From Pyrinomonadaceae bacterium (GTDB lineage: Bacteria > Acidobacteriota > Blastocatellia > Pyrinomonadales > Pyrinomonadaceae): 15,062 nt of DNA. This document shows positions 1-7,220 of the stretch, in pieces. The DNA lies in contig JACCRA010000155.1 of assembly GCA_013813825.1 (NCBI GenBank), positions 1 to 15,062 of the forward strand, given 5' to 3'. The notes beneath the pieces were generated by a model. The model had not been told where the DNA came from and made no database searches. It saw only the letters and a program-made list of their open reading frames with translations. Position 1 is the stretch's first letter; each line of letters starts with the position of its first letter. The translations under genes were made by a program, and so were the position numbers.

Positions 1-404
1 CCGGCACGCTCTCCGGTAACCCACTGGCGATGACCGCCGGACTCACGACGTTGAAACGACTGCGCGACAAGGCAGTTTATGAGCAACTCGAACGCGCCGG
101 AGAGCGACTGTGCGCCGGCTTAACCGCAGCGGCGCAGGCGGCCGGTTGCGCGACCGTGACCAACCGCGTCGGCTCAATGTGGACGACGTTCTTCACGACC
201 GAGCCGGTCTTTGACTGGACCAGCGCGACGGAGAGTAGCCGCGAGATGTTCGGGAAGTTTTTCCACGCTATGCTCGCCGAGGGCGTCTATCTCGCGCCCT
301 CGCAATTCGAGGCCGGCTTTGTCGGCCTCGCGCACACCGACGAACTGCTCGACCAAACAATCGAAGCTGCGCGTCGCGCGTTCGCTTCCATCTCCCTCAG
401 CTAA
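1..404 (+). CDS. hemL: Glutamate-1-semialdehyde 2,1-aminomutase, C-terminal part (gene cut by the window's left edge)
   Basis: This PLP enzyme converts glutamate-1-semialdehyde to 5-aminolevulinate, the last step of the C5 route to heme precursors in the cytoplasm. The frame is open from base 3 and begins inside the conserved family motif GTLSGNPLAM. About 133 residues follow to the TAA at 402-404. The rest matches the C-terminal small domain of the family, including VYLAPSQFEAGFVGLAHT and a closing helix with an aminotransferase-like 'HTDELLDQTIEAA' pattern. The PLP-binding lysine lies upstream of the window, so an intact active site cannot be confirmed. A start at base 30 is only an internal methionine, because the codons before it continue the family motif. 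No terminator hairpin is visible directly after the stop. The gene runs toward a stretch of broken genes. Confidence 0.93.
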   Translation, partial: GTLSGNPLAMTAGLTTLKRLRDKAVYEQLERAGERLCAGLTAAAQAAGCATVTNRVGSMWTTFFTTEPVFDWTSATESSREMFGKFFHAMLAEGVYLAPSQFEAGFVGLAHTDELLDQTIEAARRAFASISLS

Positions 405-424
405 TACCAAATTGCCGAATGAAG

Positions 425-600
425 TGACGTGAATTCAACTTGGAAGTGCAATACGGTTGTCTGCTCTAAGTACGACGGTTGGCCTCACTCGCTGGCGGCA
501 TCACTGTTGCAGGCAGGGGAGCTTACAAAATGGTCAACTGCTCTTACTTCAGCGTTGATTAATGGTTGCAGTGTTGCACTTCCAACTTGAATCCGCGTGA
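425..600. repeat. Short element bounded by terminal inverted repeats (MITE-like)
   Basis: Bases 425-454 and the reverse complement of 571-600 match at 25 of 30 positions. The core TTCAACTTGGAAGTGCAA differs at a single base from its partner. The 116 bases between the repeats have no meaningful open frame. The size and ends resemble a non-autonomous miniature transposable element or a deleted insertion sequence. No target-site duplication is obvious beside the ends, so the exact borders are uncertain. It sits between hemL and other gene debris, which fits a site that tolerates insertions. Confidence 0.55.
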
Positions 601-663
601 TGAGATATTCTCCTTTCTAAGCACCTTGAAACATGAGAAGAGGGCGACGGCGGCGCCGTCCGC

Positions 664-915
664 CTAACATTCGGGCGGGGTCAGCCGGGCGATCCGCTCC
701 GCCACCTCCTTCATCAAATCTGCTGGCTGCAACAGCCAGACGCGCAACGGGAAGCTCTCCTCCTCGTCGAGTCTGTAGGAGTGTGGGTCGCTGCTCGCCG
801 TCACCACATATCGGTTGTCTTCGCTGAAGGCGACGGCAGTGACCGCGCCGATGTGTTGCAGGCGCGCGACCACATCCTCCGGCCTGCCCGTGTCGAAGAC
901 GTGGAGGATGCCGCA
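664..915 (-). pseudogene. WD40-repeat protein, 3' remnant
   Basis: The minus strand translates to part of a WD40 blade. It has the beta-propeller pattern HIGAVTAVAFSEDNRYVVTA, then RVWLLQPADLMKEVAERIAR, ending at a TAG at 664-666. Large bacterial WD40 proteins, often fused to kinases or NTPases, commonly end with 'VW...PADL..E.C.R..RNLT..EW'-type tails, and this looks like such a tail. The frame can be read back to about base 915 (ILHVFDTGRPEDVVARLQH), where it runs into transposase-like sequence in another frame. Only about 80 codons of a normally long gene remain and there is no plausible start. I read it as a gene end left by insertion or deletion. The upstream border is approximate. Confidence 0.65.
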
Positions 916-1040
916 GTGCCCACGTGCGACCGGTGGGCGTTACGGAAGGAGAATCCAACTTCATCAACAAAGATGATGGTTGTGCCGGTGCGCTGAGACT
1001 TTTTTATCCGCGGCCAGTGTTCGCAAAGCCACGCCGAGAA
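916..1040 (-). pseudogene. IS630-type transposase fragment, frameshifted
   Basis: The minus strand encodes WPRIKKSQRTGTTIIFVDEVGFSF. This corresponds to the IS630/Tc1-type DDE transposase segment around the second catalytic acid ('...W..IKK.A......I.F.DESGFSL'). The expected continuation, VTPTGRTWA ('...RTWAPRG'), lies in a different frame a few codons on, so a frameshift is visible. Only about 40 codons survive. The DNA then passes directly into the WD40 remnant. Neither terminal repeat nor the other catalytic residues are present, so this fragment is dead. Both borders are approximate. Confidence 0.6.
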
Positions 1041-1070
1041 ATGCAAGTGCAAACAGCTTTAACAAGTTAG

Positions 1071-1172
1071 CGACGCTCCGGCTGGCTGGTCTATCTCCCG
1101 GTTGATCCTCGCTTCGACTTCGTCCGCGACGATCCGCGCTTTAAGCAACTAACGAGCGGCTTCAAGCTGTGA
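1071..1172 (+). pseudogene. C-terminal tail of a TPR/kinase-type protein, remnant
   Basis: In the frame after a TAG at 1068-1070, 33 codons run to TGA at 1170-1172 and include WLVYLPVDPRFDFVRDDPRF followed by KQLTSGFKL. The pattern 'D.RFD.LR.DPRF..L...' is the usual C-terminal end of large TPR-containing serine/threonine kinases, adenylate cyclases and transcription regulators that are numerous in Acidobacteriota. No start codon or upstream domain is present. It is a gene end stranded on the opposite strand to the neighbouring debris. The match is a short motif, so the parent family is less certain than the fact that it is a coding remnant. Confidence 0.5.
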
Positions 1173-1256
1173 AGTTGCGGCGGGCGTGATGAAGGCGAAA
1201 CGACGAACGAAAGAGAGCCGCTTTCCATTCCGCGTTCCTCATTGCTCGTTCATTAC

Positions 1257-3158
1257 TCATCCCCTGCGCGCCACGCCGAGCGGCAACTCCACAACAAAAC
1301 TGGTCCCCTTGCCAGTCGCGCTCTCGACCGTGATCGTGCCGCCGTGCTGGGCGATGATCTTTTTAACGATGGCGAGGCCGAGGCCGGTGCCACGTTTTTT
1401 GGTGGTGAAGAATGGTTCGAAGATGCGCGCCTTAGTCGCTTCATCCATGCCCACGCCCTTGTCAGTGATAGTGATGCGGGCGCGGGACGAGTTAGTCTGT
1501 GCGCTGTTGCCGCGGCCGTCGCCACCACCATCGCTATTGCCGCTGATGGGCGGGTGGACGAGGGCAGTGCTGAGTGTGATGGGCGAATTTTCGACGCCGG
1601 CATCGACGGCATTGGCGAGGAGGTTGACGAAGACTTGTCGCAACTGATCCTCGTCGAGCAGCCCTGTGAGCGTTGCCTCGCTGTAACCCCGCTCGACGGG
1701 CGTGCCTTTGCGCTGGAGTTGATCGGCGATCAATTCGAGGCTGGAATCGAGCAACTCGTGGACGTTGGTGGGGGCGAGCGAGAGTTTGCGCTCGCGCGAA
1801 TACTGCGTCACGTCAACGGTCAGCTTGTTGAGATGATCGATGCCGCGCTCGACGAGATCGATGGTGTTGTGGGCGTCGCGGGCGTCCGTCATGTCGCGCA
1901 GCATTGCGACGCCGAGGCGAATGCTGCCCAGCGGATTTCTGATCTCGTGCGCGACCTGCGCCGCCGCCTGACCGACCGCCGCCAGCGACTCCGTCCGCCG
2001 CACCTCGCGCTCGGCCTCGGCCGCTTCTGTCACGTCCACCAGCGTCAGGATTTGTCCACGCTCGCCGTCGATGTCGAGCGGTGAAGAATAAACGTCGAAT
2101 GAGCGCTCGCGCGTAGGGCTGCTCTCCGCCGCCGCTTGCTCCGGCGCGAGCGTCCGGCGCCCGTGATACATTGGTTCATCGACGCGCGCGCCCGTCACTT
2201 TGGCGAGCAGTCGGGTCGTCTCTTCGCCCGCGCGCAGTTCGTGGATGGAAGCGCCGACCGTGGCTTCAGGCAGTAACTGTTGGAACGATTCGTTGGCGCT
2301 GCGGATACGCCCCTCCGCGTCGATGGCGGCGACGGCGCTGACCATCCCTTCGATCATCTGCGCGTTGAATTGCCGCTCGCGTCGCGCCTCCGCCAGACTG
2401 CGCCTGACTTGTCGAAAACGCCGCTGCACTTCCCACGTCATCGCGCCAGCGACGAAGATGCCGGTGATGACAGCAAGAATCGTCAGGTAATCCAGATTAC
2501 TTTGGGCCTCGTTCTCCCACACCTGACTTTGCCAGTTCAAGTTTTCCTGCTCGGCCTGCATCTGCTGGATGAAAGCATCAAGTTGCTCGTCGAGATTGCG
2601 GTAGAGGGGGAATCCTTCGAGCGAATAGCGATCCAAATCTTCCGTGACGCCGATGTAATCGGCGAGTTGCCGGCGGAACCGCTGCCCCGCATCCGTCTGG
2701 CCGGCGGGCAGACGCTCGAACGAAGCGAGCAGCCGGCGCACATCGCCGCGCGCGGTGCGGAGGCGCAAATCGAAGGGATTGATGATGCCGCCGCGCCGCT
2801 CGGCCGAGTCGCGTTCGCGCGCTTCGTTGTTGAGCTTCGCCAGCGCGTTGTTCAGTTCGAGCAACAGCTTCGTGCGCCCCGAACGCATCTGACTTTCTTC
2901 CCGCACTCTTTCGCTGACCGCTTGCATCTCTCTGACGCTCGAATAGCCGAGGCCATAAACCAGCGCTAACAGCAGCACGAACCCGGCCAACAGCGTGGGC
3001 AGCGTCGGGGACACTTTCCCGCCGCTGAGCGTCCGCGCGTCAGCGCCGGCCTCTTCCTGCCGGCGCGCACGCTCCTCCGCCGTCAGCCTCCGGCTATAGA
3101 CGACGTTGCCGCGCCCGTCATGCGGTTTATTCCCGGCCTCTGTTTCGTGGTTAGCCAT
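1257..3158 (-). CDS. Membrane-bound PAS-containing sensor histidine kinase
   Basis: This 633-residue protein is the sensor half of a two-component system. It autophosphorylates a histidine and passes the phosphate to a response regulator. The N-terminal 50 residues are polar, followed by a membrane segment at about 52-72 (LPTLLAGFVLLLALVYGL), a helical external region to about 221, and a second membrane segment at about 224-241. A PAS-like domain spans roughly 262-378. The HisKA domain contains VAHEIRNPLG with the phospho-acceptor His404. The HATPase_c domain shows the N box (VNLLANAVDA, N512/N516), G1 (DKGVGMD, 566-572), the F box (IFEPFFTT) and G2 (GTGLGLAIVKK). The motif style is close to NtrB/AtoS-type kinases. 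A Gly/Ser/Asn-rich insert (about 538-560) sits between the N and G1 boxes. The ATG at 3158 has no Shine-Dalgarno sequence; a heptamer repeat occupies that position. The kinase lies 72 bases after polA. No response regulator is present, and its 3' side is gene debris. Confidence 0.93.
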   Translation of the reverse strand: MANHETEAGNKPHDGRGNVVYSRRLTAEERARRQEEAGADARTLSGGKVSPTLPTLLAGFVLLLALVYGLGYSSVREMQAVSERVREESQMRSGRTKLLLELNNALAKLNNEARERDSAERRGGIINPFDLRLRTARGDVRRLLASFERLPAGQTDAGQRFRRQLADYIGVTEDLDRYSLEGFPLYRNLDEQLDAFIQQMQAEQENLNWQSQVWENEAQSNLDYLTILAVITGIFVAGAMTWEVQRRFRQVRRSLAEARRERQFNAQMIEGMVSAVAAIDAEGRIRSANESFQQLLPEATVGASIHELRAGEETTRLLAKVTGARVDEPMYHGRRTLAPEQAAAESSPTRERSFDVYSSPLDIDGERGQILTLVDVTEAAEAEREVRRTESLAAVGQAAAQVAHEIRNPLGSIRLGVAMLRDMTDARDAHNTIDLVERGIDHLNKLTVDVTQYSRERKLSLAPTNVHELLDSSLELIADQLQRKGTPVERGYSEATLTGLLDEDQLRQVFVNLLANAVDAGVENSPITLSTALVHPPISGNSDGGGDGRGNSAQTNSSRARITITDKGVGMDEATKARIFEPFFTTKKRGTGLGLAIVKKIIAQHGGTITVESATGKGTSFVVELPLGVARRG

Positions 3159-3161
3159 TAA

Positions 3162-3229
3162 CAGTTTTCAGTTTTCAGTTTTCAGTTTTCAGTAACTCAG
3201 CGTCAGTTTCTGCTAAAAAATGAAAACTG
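3162..3229. repeat. CAGTTTT heptamer array with an inverted copy
   Basis: Four full copies of CAGTTTT plus CAGT run without interruption through 3162-3193. An inverted copy (TGAAAACTG) lies at 3221-3229, so CAGTTTTCA and TGAAAACTG can form a 9-bp stem. The array begins 3 bases before the histidine kinase start codon, and the inverted copy ends 1 base before the polA stop. It therefore fills nearly the whole polA-kinase spacer and takes the place of a ribosome binding site. Confidence 0.85.
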
Positions 3230-3230
3230 T

Positions 3231-6200
3231 TTACTTCTTCACGTCCATCCAATTCTCGCCGATGCCGACTTCGGCTTCGAGCGGCACGTCGAGCTTGACA
3301 GCAATTGCCATTTCGCGCTTGAGGATCGCGGCGGCCTGCTCGGCTTCGATTCGCGGGGCTTCGATCAGCAGTTCGTCGTGGACTTGCATCACCATCCGCG
3401 CTTGGAGTCCGGCGCGCCGTAAGGCTTCATCGACTTTGAGCATCGCGAGCTTGACGATGTCGCTGGCCGTATTCTTGGAGATGATCCCCTCGGAATCGAA
3501 ACGATGCAGCAGGTCAGCAACTGCTAGGGTGTATGTTTCTTCCACGACACCGAGAGCGCGCTTTTCTCGCAAACGGCTCCAAGCGTACAAAGGAATCGAA
3601 AGTTCCGTGTCGGCTTCCTTTAGCATCTCAGCCACAGTGTAAATTGAGACAGCGCCGCCGTGCTTGAGGCGGCTGTGCAGCACACGGTGTGAGTGCCGGC
3701 GCAGTTGAGCCGGAGAGACTTGCACAAGAAATGCCGAGATGACAAATTGGGGAGCGTGCATTCCCGGCGTATGCACGAAACGACAGTTACTGTAACCGAG
3801 AGCCTTGCCCAACATCCCGCCGACCAAATCCAACCGGTGTGAGGTGAACCCTTGATAGGCATAAGGCCCGCGCAACTTGCCCTCCACGCCTACCGTGCGG
3901 AAGATGAGTTGCAGGTCGGCCAGCAGGGCGCGTTGGCACAAGTGCAGGGAAGGAGTGGTCGCGCCACCTCCGCCTTGACAGCCGTCCGCATCCAACATGC
4001 CGCGCAAGAACGCCTTCCGCGAAGACAACGGGCTGCGAAACACAAAGTCAGGTATTCGCTTCGTCTTCGCGTTGGCCTGTGTGTTGACGCCGATCCGCGC
4101 CATGAACTCAATCAAGCCTTTGGAGTAAATAGTCACTTCGGCTTTCTGCTGTGACTGCCACCGGAAATTGGTCCTGAGTCCTAAGCTCTCAAAATAAGTG
4201 GCACACTCGTCTGCTTTAGAGACGATCTCCATGCGGTTCTCTAACCTCGCCGTGCCGAGCGAGTAAGTTAAACACCACCGGTGTTTTTCCGGTTGATGAT
4301 TGATCCATCCGTCTCCGAGGTAATACCCTAGCCAGTAAAAAAAATTATCCCCGAAGCTGGTGATGGTGAAAGGCAGCACATGGCTGACATCCGGGCGAGA
4401 AACGGATGGAAGGTGGAGTGAACCAAACTCAATTGGCTGCGATAAGCTCCGGCAGATTCTATCGCCCGCGGCGAGGTCAGCATAGCGCTTCCACTCATAA
4501 CCGTCCTCGGTCATCACGAGCACTTCATGCCTCGTGTCACACCGTAGCACTTGGCCGTTAGCCAAGTGCAGTTCCGCCAGTTCATGCAAGCCGCGATTTA
4601 AGACCTCAAAGCCGGCGAACGCGGTTCCCGTCCAAACCTTCAGCCCGTTACTCCCGCGTCGGTAAAGTTCCCCGATTGGGAGATACCCGCCGGAGGTCAG
4701 CACTTTGGTTTCGTAAGGCAAACAACCCTGAATCGGCATATTGATGGCTTCGCGTTCGGCGCGGGCGCGAATCTGCCCGTTGCGGTCGTTGATGGTCGGC
4801 AAGGGGCGGATGCGTCCGTAGAGCGAACGCATTAAACCTTTCTCGCGCGCCTCTTCGGGGACGCGATCCATGAAGGCGCGAATGCCTTTATAGGTCTTGA
4901 AGTAGTCGTCGATCACCTGCTTGGCTTCCTTGCGCGAGATGCCGACGCGCTGCGAGAGGCCGAAAGGTTCGACGGCGTAGGCGATGGCGAAATTAACGAT
5001 CTTGGCGAAGCGGCGCTTTTCTTTCAACTCCTCTTTCGTCCGTGCCCCAAAGACAAGTTGCGCCGTGCGTGTGTGAATGTCGTCGTCGTTCTGAAAGGCG
5101 TCGAGCATCACCGGATCGCGCGTCACATGGGCGAGCAGTCGCAGTTCGAGCTGCGAGTAGTCGGCCGCGACGAAGACGTTGCCCTCATCTGGAATAAACG
5201 CCCGGCGGATGCGGCGGCCGAGTTCGGTGCGGATCGGAATGTTTTGCAGATTCGGCTCGCTGCTCGATAATCTTCCGGTCGCCGTCACGGTTTGGTTGAG
5301 TTGGCTGTGGATGCGGCCGTCGGGACCAATCAGTTCGGGCAGCGTGTCGGTGTAAGTCGTCTTCAGTTTATCAAGTTCGCGGTATTCGATGATCAGGCGG
5401 GGCAGTTCATACTTCAGTGCAAGCTCGTCCAAGACGGCGCGGCTCGTCGAGACCTGTCCGGTCGAAGTCTTGCGGCCCGAACTGATGTTTAATTCTTCCA
5501 GCACTTCGCCGACTTGCTTCGGCGAGTTGATCTTGAACTCGCGCCCGGCCTCTCTGTAGATCGCTTCGGTCAGCTTCGCCAACTCCGCGCCGAAGAGGGC
5601 GGATAACTCGCGCAACGCGCCCGTGTCCACGCGCAAGCCGGCGCTCTCCATGCGATAGAGCAGCGGTGCGAGCGGTAGTTCCATCTCGGTGTAGATCGCC
5701 TCCAAGCCTTGTTCGAGAAGGCGGCCGTGGAGCACGTCGGCCGTCTGCGCCGTGAAGTCGGCGGCCTCGGTTGCGCGCCAGTGCGCGGGGGACCAACCTT
5801 CGGGCGCTTCCGTCCAGCCGCCGGCCCCGACCGCCTCGCCGGCGAGATCGCCGAGGTCGTACTTGCTGCGGATCGGATCGAGCAGGTAGGCGGCCAGCAG
5901 CGTGTCGTCGGAAACTCCCTCGAGATTGATATTCAACTGCGCGAGCAGCGCAACGGCGCGCTTTAGATCGTGAACGGATTTGGAGAGTAGCCCGTTGCCT
6001 AACACGTCGCCAAGCATTTCAGCCGCCGCCCCGGCCCCGCCCTCGAAATTTTCCAGATCGACAAACGTGGAAGTGTGCGGCGCGGTTGAGATGGCGATGC
6101 CTGTAGGCGCGGCCTGATCTCGCGCCGCGCCCTGCTGCCCGGCTCCGGCGGGTGTCGAATCGGCGACGGCGAAGCCCCAGTGATCCACATCCCAGAGTTG

Positions 6201-7220
6201 CTTGACTAACTGCGCCAACTCCGCCCCGGTCGTGACGCGGCGATAGCGACGCTCGGCGCTCAGGCCGGAAGCCGCTCCGCCGGCGGCGTCGGCAAACTCG
6301 CGTGTCAGCGTTTGAAATTCAAGCTCGCGAAATAACGTGTAAGCGGCGGCGCGGTCGGGCGTGCGCGCGCGCAACTGGTCCAAGTCGAGTTGGATGTTGA
6401 CATCCGTTTTGATCGTCGCCAAGTCGCGCGACTGGCGGATCAAGTCAGCGTTGGCGCGCAAACTTTCGCGGTAAGTCTTGTGCTTCACTTCCTCCCAGCG
6501 CGCGAGCGCCGCGTCAATCGAGCCGAACTGTTTGACGATCTGCACCGCCCCTTTCGCCCCGACGCCGGGCGCGCCCGGAATGTTATCGACCGCGTCGCCC
6601 ATCAGTCCGAGCAGATCGATAATCTGCGTTGGCGGCACGCCGAACTCCGCCTCGACCCAATGTTCGTCGCACCACTCGACGGGTGGCACCGGTTCCTTGC
6701 GCTTCACGTTCTGCGAGTTCTGCCGCATACAGACGACGAGCGGATCGCGCACGATCTGGCACATGTCCTTGTCGTTCGAGACGATGACGGCTTGCCGCCC
6801 ACAGGCGGCGGCCTGCACGGCGAGCGTTCCGATCACATCGTCGGCCTCAAAGCCGGGGGCGTTGATGATAGGGATGTTGAAGACTTCGCAGACGCGGATG
6901 ATGTACGGGATTTGCGAAGACAACTCGTCAGGCATCTCGGCGCGATTGGCCTTGTAGTTAGCGTCCATCTCGTGCCGGAACGTCGGCACGCCCGACTCGA
7001 AGACGGCGGCGATGTAATGTGGCTGTTCGTCGGCTAAGAGCTTTCGCAGCATGTTGGTGAAGACGAAGACGGCCTGCGTCACTTGCCCGCGACTATTCGT
7101 GAGCGGCTCGACACGCCCGCTCATCGGCGCAAAGAAGGCGCGGAAGATGTGCGACATCGAGTCGATCAAATAGACGCGCTCAGGAGCCGTGGCGGAAGCG
7201 GAAGAGGTGGCCGGTGGCAT
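3231..7220 (-). CDS. polA: DNA polymerase I, interrupted by an in-frame intein
   Basis: Pol I fills gaps and removes RNA primers during replication and repair. Numbering is from the ATG at 7220; a TTG at 7259 would add 13 unconserved residues. The 5'-3' exonuclease domain (about 14-310) shows YLIDSMSHIFRAFFAP, FEADDVIGTLA (124-134) and the helix-hairpin-helix GLMGDAVDNIPGAPGVGAKG. The 3'-5' exonuclease fold (about 325-500) lacks the DxE of motif I and the aspartate of motif III (FTAQTADV where active enzymes have YxxxD), so proofreading is probably absent. Polymerase motif A is AADYSQLELR with Asp687. The O helix RRFAKIVNFAIAY has Lys740, Phe744 and Tyr748. Motif C is VHDE (1280-1283). An intein occupies residues 833-1250 (bases 3471-4724). 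Without it the protein is 911 residues, a normal Pol I size. The start has no clear Shine-Dalgarno sequence. The gene is divergent from lpxC. Confidence 0.96.
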   Translation of the reverse strand: MPPATSSASATAPERVYLIDSMSHIFRAFFAPMSGRVEPLTNSRGQVTQAVFVFTNMLRKLLADEQPHYIAAVFESGVPTFRHEMDANYKANRAEMPDELSSQIPYIIRVCEVFNIPIINAPGFEADDVIGTLAVQAAACGRQAVIVSNDKDMCQIVRDPLVVCMRQNSQNVKRKEPVPPVEWCDEHWVEAEFGVPPTQIIDLLGLMGDAVDNIPGAPGVGAKGAVQIVKQFGSIDAALARWEEVKHKTYRESLRANADLIRQSRDLATIKTDVNIQLDLDQLRARTPDRAAAYTLFRELEFQTLTREFADAAGGAASGLSAERRYRRVTTGAELAQLVKQLWDVDHWGFAVADSTPAGAGQQGAARDQAAPTGIAISTAPHTSTFVDLENFEGGAGAAAEMLGDVLGNGLLSKSVHDLKRAVALLAQLNINLEGVSDDTLLAAYLLDPIRSKYDLGDLAGEAVGAGGWTEAPEGWSPAHWRATEAADFTAQTADVLHGRLLEQGLEAIYTEMELPLAPLLYRMESAGLRVDTGALRELSALFGAELAKLTEAIYREAGREFKINSPKQVGEVLEELNISSGRKTSTGQVSTSRAVLDELALKYELPRLIIEYRELDKLKTTYTDTLPELIGPDGRIHSQLNQTVTATGRLSSSEPNLQNIPIRTELGRRIRRAFIPDEGNVFVAADYSQLELRLLAHVTRDPVMLDAFQNDDDIHTRTAQLVFGARTKEELKEKRRFAKIVNFAIAYAVEPFGLSQRVGISRKEAKQVIDDYFKTYKGIRAFMDRVPEEAREKGLMRSLYGRIRPLPTINDRNGQIRARAEREAINMPIQGCLPYETKVLTSGGYLPIGELYRRGSNGLKVWTGTAFAGFEVLNRGLHELAELHLANGQVLRCDTRHEVLVMTEDGYEWKRYADLAAGDRICRSLSQPIEFGSLHLPSVSRPDVSHVLPFTITSFGDNFFYWLGYYLGDGWINHQPEKHRWCLTYSLGTARLENRMEIVSKADECATYFESLGLRTNFRWQSQQKAEVTIYSKGLIEFMARIGVNTQANAKTKRIPDFVFRSPLSSRKAFLRGMLDADGCQGGGGATTPSLHLCQRALLADLQLIFRTVGVEGKLRGPYAYQGFTSHRLDLVGGMLGKALGYSNCRFVHTPGMHAPQFVISAFLVQVSPAQLRRHSHRVLHSRLKHGGAVSIYTVAEMLKEADTELSIPLYAWSRLREKRALGVVEETYTLAVADLLHRFDSEGIISKNTASDIVKLAMLKVDEALRRAGLQARMVMQVHDELLIEAPRIEAEQAAAILKREMAIAVKLDVPLEAEVGIGENWMDVKK
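3471..4724 (-). other. PolA intein with LAGLIDADG homing endonuclease
   Basis: This protein intron of 418 residues excises itself from Pol I. The left junction is MPIQG|CLPYETKVL and the right junction is GIISKN|TASDIVK; joined, the extein reads MPIQG-TASDIVK, matching uninterrupted Pol I. In intein numbering, block A starts at Cys1 and block B contains RCDTRHEVLV with His66. The endonuclease motifs are LGYYLGDGW (Asp138, block C), KRIPDFVF (block D), LRGMLDADG (Asp247, block E) and LLADLQLIFRTVGV (block H). Block F is TYTLAVADLLHRF and block G ends in Asn418, followed by Thr as the +1 nucleophile. Two usual splice residues differ: the block B position three before the His is Asp rather than Thr, and the residue before the final Asn is Lys rather than His. 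The DNA looks less GC-rich than the flanking polA. Both endonuclease acids are kept, so homing activity is plausible but untested. Confidence 0.95.

Noticed and set aside
617..970. 117-codon minus-strand frame over the WD40/IS630 debris
   Set aside because: Its Arg/Gly-rich translation is mostly the wrong frame; only the short VTPTGRTWA piece is meaningful, as part of the broken transposase.
1242..2084. Plus-strand open frame of 280 codons antisense to the histidine kinase
   Set aside because: It overlaps fully with a gene that has every kinase motif; its translation is low in recognisable structure and arises from the GC-rich codon pattern.
3162..3193. CRISPR-like array
   Set aside because: Units are 7 bases and contiguous with no spacers; it is a simple tandem repeat.
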